From Pimelobacter simplex (lineage in GTDB: Bacteria; Actinomycetota; Actinomycetes; Propionibacteriales; Nocardioidaceae): a DNA stretch of 64,000 nucleotides. Position 1 is the first letter of the stretch. Each line of letters begins with the position of its first letter. The stretch lies in the NCBI RefSeq assembly GCF_900114845.1, contig NZ_FOUK01000002.1, positions 744,001 through 808,000 of the forward strand, given 5' to 3'. Under the pieces are notes generated by a model. That model made no database searches. It was not told the DNA's origin and saw only the letters and a list, made by a program, of their open reading frames with translations. Positions 42,975-51,213 of this stretch are shown here, one piece after another. Position numbers and translations under genes: made by a program.

Positions 42975-43502
42975 ATGAGAGCCATGTCGCCGCGTCTCCG
43001 CCTGCTCGCCGCCCTCCCCCTCCTGCTGCTCCCCCTGAGCGCCTGCGGGAGCGACGACGGCGACCGGGCCGCCGACTCCGCCTCGGACACCCCGAGCGGC
43101 ACCCCGAGCACGACCGGCACCCCGACGGGCAGCCCGGGCGCCACGGACACCCCGAGCAGCACCGGCAAGTACCCCGAGTTCGAGCCGGCCGACTACGTCT
43201 ACCGGCTCCGGGTGCTCTGCTTCTGCCCGCAGGTCGGCACGGTCGAGGTGACCGTGGCCGACGGCGCGGTCACCGACGCGGTCATCGCGGGCGGCCCGCG
43301 GAAGGGACAGGCCGCCCCGGAGTTCACCCGGCTGACCATCAACGAGGTCATCGCGAAGGCCAACGACCCTGCCGCGGCCAAGGTCCAGGTGGAGTGGCCC
43401 GACGGCCAGGACCACCCCACGTCGGTGCAGATCGACCGGATCGCCAACGCCGTCGACGACGAGGTGACCTACGCGATCAAGGACGTCCGGGTCGCCCCGT
43501 GA
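42975..43502 (+). CDS. DUF6174-like lipoprotein
   Basis: The product is 175 residues from the ATG at 42975 (another at 42984). A lipoprotein signal ends LLPLSACGS. A Thr/Ser/Gly/Pro-rich linker (about 30-65) precedes a small domain with YVYRLRVLCFCPQVGTVEVTV, the Cys-x-Cys pattern of DUF6174 proteins, and NDPAAAKVQVEW later. Function is unknown, and it probably sits on the outer face of the membrane. It is divergent from the ABC operon and shares the region with the CRP-like site. Confidence 0.7.
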   Translation: MRAMSPRLRLLAALPLLLLPLSACGSDDGDRAADSASDTPSGTPSTTGTPTGSPGATDTPSSTGKYPEFEPADYVYRLRVLCFCPQVGTVEVTVADGAVTDAVIAGGPRKGQAAPEFTRLTINEVIAKANDPAAAKVQVEWPDGQDHPTSVQIDRIANAVDDEVTYAIKDVRVAP

Positions 43503-43506
43503 CGCC

Positions 43507-44541
43507 TCAGCGCGGGACGAGCACCCAGTAGTCGAGGTCGAGCAGCACGCCGGCGGCGTACTTGCCGTCGTCGCCGCGCAGCGTCATCGACTCGTCGCGG
43601 CCCTTGGTGGCGACCAGGCGCAGCCGCAGCGCGCCCACGCCCGGGGCGGACGTCTCGGCCTTGTCGAGCACCTCGGACCAGGCGTAGACCGTGTCGCCGG
43701 CGAAGGCCGGTGCGGTGTGCGCGCCCGCGTTGATCGCGGCGACGAGCTGGGCGTTGGCCAGGCCGTTGAACGACAGCGCGCGGGCCATCGAGATCACGTG
43801 GCCGCCGTAGATCAGCCGGTTGCCGTCGGGGCGGGCCTCGACGTTGAAGTGCACCTTGGCGGTGTTCTGCCACAGCCGGGTGGCCTGCTGGTGCTCGGAC
43901 TCGGTCAGCGTCACGCCGTCGACGTGGTCGATCTTCTCGCCGACCTCGTAGTCGCCGAAGCGGTGCGGCTCGCCGGCCGCGGCGAAGTCGTAGTCCGAGA
44001 AGTCGAGGCCGGCCGGGATCACCAGGTCGGCGGCGGCCACCGTCGGCGCCAGCTCCGGGACGACGGTCTCGGGCGCGGGCGCCGCGGCATCGCGCTTGTG
44101 GACCATCACCCAGCGGGCCCAGTCGAGGGCGACCTCGCCGCGCTGGTTGGTCGCGGTGGAGCGGACGTAGACCACGCCGCTCTTGCCGTTGGAGTTCTGC
44201 TTGAGCCCGATCACCTCGGAGGTCGTGCTCAGCGTGTCACCGGGGACGACGGGCTGGTGGAACCGGCACTCGGCGTACCCCAGGTTGGCGACCGCGTTGA
44301 GCGAGACGTCCGGGACGGTCTTGCCGAACGCGATGTGGAAGGCGACCAGCTCCTCGACCGGGTGCGGGTCGAGACCGACCGACGCCGCGAAGACTGCGGA
44401 CGACGGCACGGCGAAGCGAGTCGGGTAGAGCGACCCGTAGACGGCCCGGTCCCCCTCGGTCACCGTGCGCGGCGTCGCGTGCCGGATGACCTGGCCGACC
44501 GTGAAGTCCTCGAAGAAGTTGCCCGGGTTCGTCTTGCTCAT
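43507..44541 (-). CDS. MaoC-family double-hotdog acyl-CoA hydratase (mesaconyl/methylmalyl-CoA hydratase-like)
   Basis: The product is 344 residues built of two hotdog domains. The first (about 8-155) begins NFFEDFTVGQVIRHATPRTV. The second (about 185-335) contains FGDYEVGEKIDHVDGVTLTE and AFAGDTVYAWSEVLDK. The double-domain layout and the sequence NRLIYGGHVISMARALSFNG resemble beta-methylmalyl-CoA dehydratase (Mch) and mesaconyl-C4-CoA hydratase proteins. It would hydrate or dehydrate a branched enoyl-CoA. Neighbouring genes do not form a full pathway, so the substrate is inferred only from the family. It ends 5 nt from the convergent lipoprotein gene. Confidence 0.75.
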   Translation of the reverse strand: MSKTNPGNFFEDFTVGQVIRHATPRTVTEGDRAVYGSLYPTRFAVPSSAVFAASVGLDPHPVEELVAFHIAFGKTVPDVSLNAVANLGYAECRFHQPVVPGDTLSTTSEVIGLKQNSNGKSGVVYVRSTATNQRGEVALDWARWVMVHKRDAAAPAPETVVPELAPTVAAADLVIPAGLDFSDYDFAAAGEPHRFGDYEVGEKIDHVDGVTLTESEHQQATRLWQNTAKVHFNVEARPDGNRLIYGGHVISMARALSFNGLANAQLVAAINAGAHTAPAFAGDTVYAWSEVLDKAETSAPGVGALRLRLVATKGRDESMTLRGDDGKYAAGVLLDLDYWVLVPR

Positions 44542-44547
44542 GGGCCG

Positions 44548-45747
44548 TCATCCTGCCAGGTCGGCCAGGAGCCTCCGCCAGACCTCCGCGACGTGATCGA
44601 TGTCGTATTGACGGGAGTCGCGCAGCGCCTGCTCCCCCAGCTCGTCGCGCAGCTCCTTGCTCTGCATGAGCTCGCGCAGGGCGGCGGTGAGCGCCGGGAC
44701 GTCGCCGTCGGGCACCAGCCGGCCGTTCGCGTCGTTCACGAGCTCGCCGGGGCCGCGCGGGCAGTCGAAGGTCACCACCGGCGTGCCCTGGCTCAGCGCC
44801 TCGATGATGGTCATCGGCAGCCCCTCGAGGTGCGAGGACATCGCGAAGATCTCGGCCGCGCGCAGCTCGGCGGGCATGTCGTCGGAGTTGCCGGCCAGCT
44901 CGATCGTGCGCACCCCGGTGGCGTCGATGCGCGCCTGGAGCTCGTCCTGCTGGGGCCCGAGGCCGAGGATCCGGCACCGCCAGTCGGGGAACTCCGGGGC
45001 CAGCACCGCCCAGGCGTCGATGAGCCGGTCGAAGCCCTTGACCGGAGCAAGCCGGCCCGCGGCGACGACCGTCCGGCTGTCGCGCGCGACCCGCTCGGGC
45101 ACCGTCGGCCACGGGATCGCGTTGCGGATCACCTCGATCCGGGCCTCCGGGAAGTCGCGCAGGTAGTCGCGCCGGTCGGCCTCGGTGAGGACGACGAACG
45201 CCGCGAGCGCCGCCATCGCCTGCCGGATCACGCCCATCCCCCCACCCCGCCGCTGCCGCCCGGGGTAGTTGAAGTGGTCCCACGCCACCCGGACGACCTC
45301 CGGCGCCGTCAGCGCGGTGGCGAGCCGGTGCAGCGAGGGCCGGGTCGAGATCAGCACGTCGCCGGCCCCGAGCCGGCCCAGCTCCCGGGCCAGCGCGGCG
45401 TCGGTGAGCCGGGAGAAGTAGGGGTCGCCGACGTACGCGCTCTTCGTGCGGGCCTCCTCGCGCTGGCCGCGCGGCAGCTCGTCGATGCGCCGGTGCGCCA
45501 CCGGCACCAGGTGCCGCACCGGGATCCGCGGGTCGATGGCGAAGGCGTGCCGCCCGCCGTCGTACACGCTGACGATCTCGATGCGGTGCGTCGCGACCAG
45601 GGCCCCGGCGATGTTGACCACCGCTCGGGCCACGCCGCTGCGCCCGTGGACGGCGGCGACCAGGAAGACCACCCGGGCCCGCTCGTCCGTCTCGTGGCCG
45701 TGGCCCTGCAGGACAGACCGCAGGCGCCTCAGCGCGCGACGACTCAT
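44548..45747 (-). CDS. glycosyltransferase, GT4-like (GT-B)
   Basis: The product is 399 residues. The acceptor-binding first half (GRSGVARAVVNIAGALV) is followed by the nucleotide-sugar half with VVAAGRLAPVKGFDRLIDAWAVL and the acidic motif EGLPMTIIEALSQGTPVVTFDC, in which Glu-x7-Glu binds the donor. These are GT4/GT1-group features for transfer to cell-surface polymers or lipids. Donor and acceptor are unknown. It is divergent from a GtrB-like glycosyltransferase, so both probably belong to envelope-glycan assembly. ATG 45747 was chosen, with GTG 45753 possible. Confidence 0.85.
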   Translation of the reverse strand: MSRRALRRLRSVLQGHGHETDERARVVFLVAAVHGRSGVARAVVNIAGALVATHRIEIVSVYDGGRHAFAIDPRIPVRHLVPVAHRRIDELPRGQREEARTKSAYVGDPYFSRLTDAALARELGRLGAGDVLISTRPSLHRLATALTAPEVVRVAWDHFNYPGRQRRGGGMGVIRQAMAALAAFVVLTEADRRDYLRDFPEARIEVIRNAIPWPTVPERVARDSRTVVAAGRLAPVKGFDRLIDAWAVLAPEFPDWRCRILGLGPQQDELQARIDATGVRTIELAGNSDDMPAELRAAEIFAMSSHLEGLPMTIIEALSQGTPVVTFDCPRGPGELVNDANGRLVPDGDVPALTAALRELMQSKELRDELGEQALRDSRQYDIDHVAEVWRRLLADLAG

Positions 45748-45764
45748 GCGCACAGTGAACCCGA

Positions 45765-45770
45765 TAAGGT
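45765..45770 (+). promoter_or_regulatory. -10 element TAAGGT of a leaderless promoter
   Basis: TAAGGT lies 7 nt before the GTG at 45778. No ribosome site lies in between. Confidence 0.5.
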
Positions 45771-45777
45771 TCGGCCC

Positions 45778-46806
45778 GTGGCGGATGCGAGCAAGACTTT
45801 TCCTGCGTTGCTCTCCGTGGTCGTGCCTTGCTACAACGAGGAGGCCGTGGTCGACGCTCTCGTCGCGGTGCTCAAGGACGTTCTCCCCGAGGTCGCCGCG
45901 TCGTTCGAGGTGCTCCTCGTGGACGACGGGAGCAGCGACGGCACGCTCGACCGGCTGCGGGCGATCAACGCCGACGACCCCCGCTTCCGCTACCTCGCGC
46001 TGAGCCGCAACTTCGGCAAGGAGTCGGCGATGCTGGCCGGGCTCAGCCTGGCCAAGGGCGACGCCGTCGCCATCCTCGACGCCGACCTGCAGCACCCGCC
46101 CACGCTCCTCGCGCAGATGCTCCCGCTGCTGGCCGAGGGCAACGACCAGGTGGTCGCACGGCGTACCCGCACCGGGGACAAGCCGGTGCGCACCCTGTTC
46201 TCCAAGGCGTACTACCGGATCTTCAACCGGCTCATCGACGTCACCCTCGAGGACGGCGAGGGCGACTTCCGCGTGCTCACCCGCCGCGCGGTGCGGGCCT
46301 TGCTCGCGGTCGGCGAGTACAACCGGTTCTCCAAGGGCCTGTTCTCGTGGATCGGCTTCCAGACCGCCGTGGTCGACTACGAGAACGTCGCCCGGGCCGG
46401 CGGCGAGACCAAGTGGAGCATGCGCAGCCTGGTCAACTACGGCATCGACGGCGTCGTCTCCTTCAACTCCCGGCCACTGCGGCTGGCGATCTACTTCGGC
46501 GCGTTCATCTCGCTGGTCGCCTTCCTCTACGCCATCTGGGTGCTGGGCGACGCGATCATCAACGGCAACCAGGCGGCCGGCTACGTCACCACCATCTGCA
46601 CGGTGGTCGGCTTCGGCGGCGTCCAGATGATCCTGCTGGGGGTGATCGGCGAGTACCTCGGCCGGATCTACCTCGAGACCAAGCAACGGCCCCACTTCCT
46701 GCTCAAGGAGAGCAGCGACGGACCGGAGCGCACACCGGTCGCCGTCCTGCTCGGCCAGGAGCACGAGCAGTTCATCAACCTCCCCCTGAACGAGGATCGC
46801 GCGTGA
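45778..46806 (+). CDS. GT2-family polyprenyl-phosphate glycosyltransferase (GtrB/DPM1-like)
   Basis: The product is 342 residues. The GT-A catalytic half has LSVVVPCYNEEAVVDALVAV, VLLVDDGSSDGTLD and ILDADLQHPP (DxD-type). Two C-terminal membrane segments (LAIYFGAFISLVAFLYAIWV; TICTVVGFGGVQMILLGVIG) match the GtrB/ArnC/dolichyl-phosphate-mannose synthase type, which loads a sugar onto polyprenyl phosphate for use outside the membrane. The downstream large membrane protein overlaps by GTGA and could use that lipid-linked sugar. Starts at a GTG after TAAGGT. Confidence 0.88.
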   Translation: MADASKTFPALLSVVVPCYNEEAVVDALVAVLKDVLPEVAASFEVLLVDDGSSDGTLDRLRAINADDPRFRYLALSRNFGKESAMLAGLSLAKGDAVAILDADLQHPPTLLAQMLPLLAEGNDQVVARRTRTGDKPVRTLFSKAYYRIFNRLIDVTLEDGEGDFRVLTRRAVRALLAVGEYNRFSKGLFSWIGFQTAVVDYENVARAGGETKWSMRSLVNYGIDGVVSFNSRPLRLAIYFGAFISLVAFLYAIWVLGDAIINGNQAAGYVTTICTVVGFGGVQMILLGVIGEYLGRIYLETKQRPHFLLKESSDGPERTPVAVLLGQEHEQFINLPLNEDRA

Positions 46807-49025
46807 TCAAGCGGCTGACCTGGCCCCTCGCAGTCGTCGTGGTGACGGGCCTCTACGGCCTGCTGCCGCTCCTCGGCAGCCGCGAGGTCTACCTGCGCGG
46901 CGACTCGGCGGCCCAGTTCGCCCCCACGTGGTGGTACCTCGGCCAGACGGTGCGCGAGCACGGCCTGCCGATCGGCCTCGACCCGAGCTCGTTCGCCGGC
47001 GGCAACTTCGCCGCCGAGGCGCTCTTCGGCATCTGGAACCCGATCAACCTGCTCATCTGGCTGTTCGTCTCCGGCTCCGGCGACCTGCTCTTCGCCGTCG
47101 CCGCGGTCAAGATCGCGATCCTCGCCGCCCTCGCCCTCGGCACCTACCTCGTCGCCCGCGAGTACGACGCCGAGCCGTGGGCCGCCGCGGCGGTCGCGAT
47201 CGCGCTCCCCTTCTCCGGCTTCACCCTCTGGTGGGACGCCGGCTCGTGGCCGGCCGGCCTCGCCGCCTTCGCCTACGCCCCCTGGGTGTGGTGGGCCTTC
47301 CGCCGCACTCTGCGCGGTGCGATGAACCCCTTCTGGGCGTTCCTGGTCGGTGCGCTCGGCGTCACCCAGGGCAACCCCTACGGCACGCTCGCGGTGGTCG
47401 TCGTCGGCCTCGGGCTCGTGATCGAGGGGCTGGTCACCCGCAACCGGGTGGGCGCCGTACGGCTGCTGCTGACCGGAGGCTGCGTCGCCGCGCTGCTCCC
47501 CCTGATCTACCTCCCGCTGCTGCGCGCCTCCGAGCTGGCCGCGCGCTCCGACGGGCCGGTGTTCGGCAACAACGGCAAGCTGCGCCCCGAGCTCGGCGAC
47601 CTGCTCGGCATGAGCAACCCGACGTTCGTCCCGTCGATCATCTCGATCACCGGCCCCACCCAGGTGCCCGTCGCCTACTTCTGCTGGTTCATCCTGCCGC
47701 TGCTGCCCTGGCTGCGGTTCGGCGTCCTGCGCGAGCGCTGGCGGGCGCTGACCGGCCTCGGCGTGATCGGCGTGCTCTACCTGGCGCTCACCCTCGGCCC
47801 CTCGAACCTGTGGCTGTTCCGCTGGCCGCTGCGCCTCATCGAGTACTTCTACCTCGCCCTCGGCGTCGCCCTCTCGATCGTCCTCAGCAAGGGCCTGGCC
47901 CGCGACCGCTGGCGGGCCCGCGTCGGCGGCTCGGCCGCGATCGTCGTCGTCCTCGCGTTCCAGGCGTGGGCCCAGCACCCCACCTGGCTCACCTCGACCC
48001 TCGCCGGCGCCCTCGTCCTCGCCGCCCTGACCGCCGCGGCCCTCCTCGTGCACCACTACCGCGCGGGCGCGACCAGCCTGCTCGCCGTCGTCCTGATCGG
48101 GGGGACGGCCGTGACCATCGGCCTCCAGGCGAAGGTCTACCAGGAGAACGACGGCGCCCGGATCTACCACATCCCCACCGACGTCTCCGCCCTCCAGGAC
48201 CGCTTCGGCGACCTCGACGGCCGGGTCATGCAGTTCGCCGACTTCCGCAAGGCGCAGAAGAAGGCCCAGCAGACCGGCGACGACCGCAAGCTGCGCCGCG
48301 CCTGGAAGAACTTCCTGCCCGGCAGCATGTACCACGTCGCCGGCGTCGACGCCGTCAACAACTACACCGGCATGGGCTTCCGGCCGTTCGAGAAGCGCCT
48401 GTGCCTCCACTACGAGGGCTTCACCACCCCCTGCGGCTACAAGCGCGTCTGGAAGCCCCTCACCAAGGGCAAGGACCAGCCCCCGCTCGCCGACCTCCTC
48501 AAGCTCGAGACCGTCGTCGCCCAACCGGACCAGACCGTCGGCGTCACCCCGCCGTCCAACTGGAAGTACGCCGAGCACGGCGACCGCATCGTCCTGGTCC
48601 GCGCCGACACCCTCCCCTGGCCCGACAGCGAGCTCAGCTGGGCGTCGTCCGGCGTCGAAGTCACGAGCGCCCGCCGCTCCGGCCTGTCCGAGTCGGTCGA
48701 GCTCTCCGCCCCCCGCGGCGGCCAGCTCACCTTCGCCCTGCTCGAGTGGCCCGGCTACACCGCCACCCTCGACGGCAAGGAGCTGGAGGTCGACCACAAC
48801 AAGGCCGGACTGCTCACCGTCGACCTCCCCCAGGGCGCCTCCGGAACCCTCGAGCTCACCTACGACCGCCCCGGCAAGGCGGTCGCCAACCTCGGCATCG
48901 CCGTGGGCCTCCTCGGCGCCCTCGCCCTCGGCGGGTACGACCTGCTCACCCGCCGCCGCCGGCGCGGGGAGCGCGAGGACGAGCCCGACGGCGCCACCCC
49001 GGGCAAGCACGCCGCCGACGCCTGA
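46803..49025 (+). CDS. large multipass membrane protein, GT-C/YfhO-like
   Basis: The product is 740 residues with about 12-13 hydrophobic segments up to residue about 440, an extracytoplasmic domain of about 250 residues, and one last membrane segment before an Arg-rich tail. RGDSAAQFAPTWWYLGQ in the first outer loop resembles the acidic motif of GT-C-type glycosyltransferases, and the overall plan is like YfhO. With the GtrB-like partner it would transfer the polyprenyl-linked sugar onto a wall polymer; this is inference from coupling and fold. The GTG overlaps the upstream stop. Confidence 0.7.
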   Translation: MIKRLTWPLAVVVVTGLYGLLPLLGSREVYLRGDSAAQFAPTWWYLGQTVREHGLPIGLDPSSFAGGNFAAEALFGIWNPINLLIWLFVSGSGDLLFAVAAVKIAILAALALGTYLVAREYDAEPWAAAAVAIALPFSGFTLWWDAGSWPAGLAAFAYAPWVWWAFRRTLRGAMNPFWAFLVGALGVTQGNPYGTLAVVVVGLGLVIEGLVTRNRVGAVRLLLTGGCVAALLPLIYLPLLRASELAARSDGPVFGNNGKLRPELGDLLGMSNPTFVPSIISITGPTQVPVAYFCWFILPLLPWLRFGVLRERWRALTGLGVIGVLYLALTLGPSNLWLFRWPLRLIEYFYLALGVALSIVLSKGLARDRWRARVGGSAAIVVVLAFQAWAQHPTWLTSTLAGALVLAALTAAALLVHHYRAGATSLLAVVLIGGTAVTIGLQAKVYQENDGARIYHIPTDVSALQDRFGDLDGRVMQFADFRKAQKKAQQTGDDRKLRRAWKNFLPGSMYHVAGVDAVNNYTGMGFRPFEKRLCLHYEGFTTPCGYKRVWKPLTKGKDQPPLADLLKLETVVAQPDQTVGVTPPSNWKYAEHGDRIVLVRADTLPWPDSELSWASSGVEVTSARRSGLSESVELSAPRGGQLTFALLEWPGYTATLDGKELEVDHNKAGLLTVDLPQGASGTLELTYDRPGKAVANLGIAVGLLGALALGGYDLLTRRRRRGEREDEPDGATPGKHAADA

Positions 49026-49054
49026 CGGAAAGGCGCCGAATACGGCCCGCCGGA

Positions 49055-49125
49055 CCGAACGACCCACCGTTCGCCCCGGAAGAGGCCCGCACGACCGCGA
49101 TCCGGCCGAACGGTGGATAGTTCGG
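49055..49125. repeat. long imperfect stem-loop
   Basis: CCGAAC (49055-49060) pairs with GTTCGG (49120-49125). CCACCGTTCG (49064-49073) pairs with CGAACGGTGG (49107-49116), and CCGGA (49076-49080) with TCCGG (49101-49105). Small internal loops separate the three helices. It begins 30 nt past the stop of the membrane protein gene and lacks a T-run. Confidence 0.7.
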
Positions 49126-49148
49126 CGCGAGCGAAGCGAAGCGGTAGA

Positions 49149-49317
49149 GGTGGCGGCCGCATAGCGGCGGCGCGGACGAAGTCCGTGCCGGCACCCCGCG
49201 CCGCCAAGCCGGCCGTCCGGGCCCCGCAGTCAAGGCCGGGCGAAGCCCGCCGCGCAGCGGCCGAGCGCAGCGAGGGCCTTGACGGCGGGAGACGGCCGGC
49301 TAAGCGCGGCCGCCACC
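49149..49317. ncRNA. multi-branched structured element (RNA candidate or repeat)
   Basis: A perfect 12-bp outer helix (49149-49160 with 49306-49317) encloses two arms. Arm A is a 10-bp helix (49166-49175 with 49196-49205). Arm B stacks 10 bp (49208-49217 with 49291-49300) and 14 of 15 bp (49223-49237 with 49275-49289), and ends in two short hairpins (GGGC-GAA-GCCC at 49238-49248; GCCGC-GCA-GCGGC at 49249-49261). So many nested perfect helices are unlikely by chance even at this GC. Whether it is transcribed, and on which strand, is not known. Confidence 0.5.
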
Positions 49318-49365
49318 GCAACCCCGCTCACCAGCACCCGCGCCCCAGCCCCAGCCCCACCGCGA

Positions 49366-49475
49366 GGTAACACGCCGTCCACCGCACTTCCCGCCGCTTC
49401 TCGTCCCTTCCACGCCGTTGCAACGGCCGTACAGCGACGACAACCGCCGACCAGCACCGCGGACAGCGTGTTACC
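49366..49475. repeat. long-range inverted repeat with internal palindrome
   Basis: GGTAACACGC (49366-49375) pairs perfectly with GCGTGTTACC (49466-49475), and four more pairs follow inside (49377-49380 with 49461-49464). The enclosed 80 nt contain a perfect 14-bp palindrome (49414-49427, half-site GCCGTTG). Confidence 0.65.
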
Positions 49476-49494
49476 CCACCTAGGAAAACGGCGA

Positions 49495-49522
49495 CCGGCG
49501 GCTCCCCGAAGGAAGCCGCCGG
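49495..49522 (-). terminator. hairpin terminator of the acyl-CoA dehydrogenase gene
   Basis: 9-bp arms (49495-49503 and 49514-49522), read on the minus strand, are followed by TCGCCGTTTTC. The same 11-nt tail follows the terminator hairpin at 6883-6911. Confidence 0.7.
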
Positions 49523-49549
49523 CCGGAGTGCAGGCTGAGGAGGACCGGG

Positions 49550-50749
49550 TCAGCCCTTGAGGGCGTAGTCCTTGAGCAGCGAGCGCCCGATGATCATCTT
49601 CTGGATGTCCGAGGTGCCCTCGCCGATCAGCATGAACTTGACCTCGCGCATGAGGCGCTCGATCTCGTACTCCTTGGAGTAGCCGTAGCCGCCGTGGATC
49701 CGGAAGGAGTCCTCGACGACCTCGTTGGCGTACTCGGAGGCGACCATCTTGGCCATGCCGGCCTCGACGTCCATCCGCTTGCCGGTGTCCTTGAGGCGGG
49801 CGGCGCGGACCATCATGTTGTGGGCGGTCTCGACCTTGGTGGCCATCTCGGCGATCCGGAAGAGGACGGCCTGGTGCTCGGCGATGAGCTTGCCGAAGGT
49901 CTTGCGCTGCTGGGCGTAGGCGACGCCGAGCTCGAAGCCGCGCCAGGCCAGGCCACAGGCGCGGGCGGCGACGTTGACGCGGCCGACCTCGACGCCGTCC
50001 ATCATCTGGAAGAAGCCCTTGCCGGGCTCCCCGCCCAGGATCTGGTCGGCGGCGATCTGGTGGCCCTCGAGGATGAGCTCGGTCGTCTCGACGCCCTTGT
50101 AGCCCATCTTGTCGATCTTGCCGGGCACGGTGACGCCCTGGGCGGTCTCACCGAAGCCGGCCTCCTTCTCGACGAGGAAGGTGGTCATGTTCTTGTAGAC
50201 GCTCTCGGCGCCCTCGTCGGTCTTGACGAGCAGCGCGACGAGGGTGGACGACGCACCGTTGGTCAGCCACATCTTCTGGCCGGTGATGGAGTACGAGCCG
50301 TCGTCCTGCTTGGTCGCCTTGGTCGAGACGGCGGAGACGTCGGAGCCGAGGCCCGGCTCGGACATCGAGAACGCGCCGCGGACCTCGCCGGTCGCCATGC
50401 GGGGCAGGTACTTCTGCTTCTGCTCGTCGGTGCCGTGCTGCATGAGCAGGTAGGCGACGATGAAGTGGGTGTTGATGACGCCGGAGACGCTCATCCAGCC
50501 GCGTGCGATCTCCTCCACCACGAGGGCGTACGTCAGCAGGGACTCGCCCAGGCCGCCGAACTCCTCGGGGATGGTCAGGCCGAACACGCCGAGCTCCTTG
50601 AGCCCGTCGACGATCTCCTGGGGGTAGGTGTCGGAGTGCTCGAGCTCCTGCGCCACCGGGATGATCTGCTCGTCCACGAAGGTCCGTACGGCCTTCAGGA
50701 TCTCGGTCTGGTCCTCGGTGAGTCCTTCGGTCTGACAGAGCTTCGGCAT
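49550..50749 (-). CDS. acyl-CoA dehydrogenase
   Basis: This is a 399-residue FAD-dependent enzyme of fatty or amino acid beta-oxidation. FAD/substrate blocks are AFSMSEPGLGSDVSAVSTKA, MWLTNGASSTLVA and the signature GGYGYSKEYEIERLMRE. The catalytic Glu is in MLIGEGTSDIQKMIIGRSLL. It resembles the short-chain/branched-chain group, but chain length is not certain. The ATG at 50749 is preceded by AAAGGGAA, and the longer frame from 50782 is not needed. A terminator follows at 49495-49522. No other beta-oxidation gene is adjacent. Confidence 0.92.
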   Translation of the reverse strand: MPKLCQTEGLTEDQTEILKAVRTFVDEQIIPVAQELEHSDTYPQEIVDGLKELGVFGLTIPEEFGGLGESLLTYALVVEEIARGWMSVSGVINTHFIVAYLLMQHGTDEQKQKYLPRMATGEVRGAFSMSEPGLGSDVSAVSTKATKQDDGSYSITGQKMWLTNGASSTLVALLVKTDEGAESVYKNMTTFLVEKEAGFGETAQGVTVPGKIDKMGYKGVETTELILEGHQIAADQILGGEPGKGFFQMMDGVEVGRVNVAARACGLAWRGFELGVAYAQQRKTFGKLIAEHQAVLFRIAEMATKVETAHNMMVRAARLKDTGKRMDVEAGMAKMVASEYANEVVEDSFRIHGGYGYSKEYEIERLMREVKFMLIGEGTSDIQKMIIGRSLLKDYALKG

Positions 50750-50870
50750 CGGTTCCCTTTCGCTGGTGCTACCGCAGCGCACTGTACCGGCGAGTAGGGG
50801 GTCCTGGATCGCCTGAGCTCGTGACGTATCGCACGTCCCCGGCGTCCGTCCGCGGCCACCGCGCCGCGCC

Positions 50871-50876
50871 TAGCCT
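50871..50876 (+). promoter_or_regulatory. -10 element TAGCCT of a leaderless promoter
   Basis: TAGCCT is followed by 6 nt and the ATG at 50883. Confidence 0.5.
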
Positions 50877-50882
50877 GGCCCC

Positions 50883-51188
50883 ATGACCAGCGACAGCTCC
50901 CTCGACCCGACGGCCGCCGCGCGGCTCGACGCCACCCTCGACGCCCTCGGTGCCGTGGTCAGCGACCTGGCGGACGCCGTCCAGGAGTTCCGGACGGCGG
51001 TGGCCGGCTTCGACGGCACCGTGGAGCGTGCCGACGGCCTGCTCGCCCGCGCCGACAAGCTCCTCGCCCCGCTCGCCGCCACCCAGCAGGTGGGCGACCA
51101 GCTCAAGGTGGCCGGCGCGCTCGCCGGGCAGGTCGCCTCGGCGGCGGTGAAGAAGGGCGTGGCGGCGGCCAAGGGCGCGCGCCCCTAG
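50883..51188 (+). CDS. small helical/coiled-coil protein of unknown function
   Basis: The product is 101 residues with no recognised family. The sequence is Ala/Leu/Asp-rich with heptad-like spacing (LDATLDALGAVVSDLADAVQ; VERADGLLARADKLLAPLAA) and a Lys-rich end (VKKGVAAAKGARP), so it is probably an amphipathic coiled coil. It resembles phasin-like or membrane-associating helices in composition only. A TAGCCT -10 element 6 nt before the ATG supports expression as a leaderless gene. It is divergent from the acyl-CoA dehydrogenase and ends 25 nt from the convergent EEP-PLD gene. Confidence 0.65.
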   Translation: MTSDSSLDPTAAARLDATLDALGAVVSDLADAVQEFRTAVAGFDGTVERADGLLARADKLLAPLAATQQVGDQLKVAGALAGQVASAAVKKGVAAAKGARP

Positions 51189-51213
51189 CCACCGCCACAG
51201 CCGCGCTCACCTC

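Larger units (their letters stand above)
49026..49549. other. 524-nt non-coding stretch with nested inverted repeats
   Basis: No convincing gene lies between the large membrane protein and the acyl-CoA dehydrogenase. The stretch holds three separate large inverted-repeat structures (49055-49125, 49149-49317, 49366-49475), a C-rich section (about 49321-49365 with few G on the plus strand), and a terminator for the minus-strand gene (49495-49522). The known RNA genes I could check for by eye (RNase P, tmRNA, SRP, 6S) do not fit. Confidence 0.6.

Noticed and set aside
43717..46806. 1029-residue plus-strand frame ending as the GtrB-like protein
   Set aside because: Only the part from the GTG at 45778 is protein-like. 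The rest is antisense to the MaoC and glycosyltransferase genes.
49026..49549. A known RNA gene (RNase P, tmRNA, SRP, 6S) in the structured gap
   Set aside because: I could not find the conserved RNase P, tmRNA or SRP core motifs by eye, and the helix plan does not match. A covariance search would settle it.
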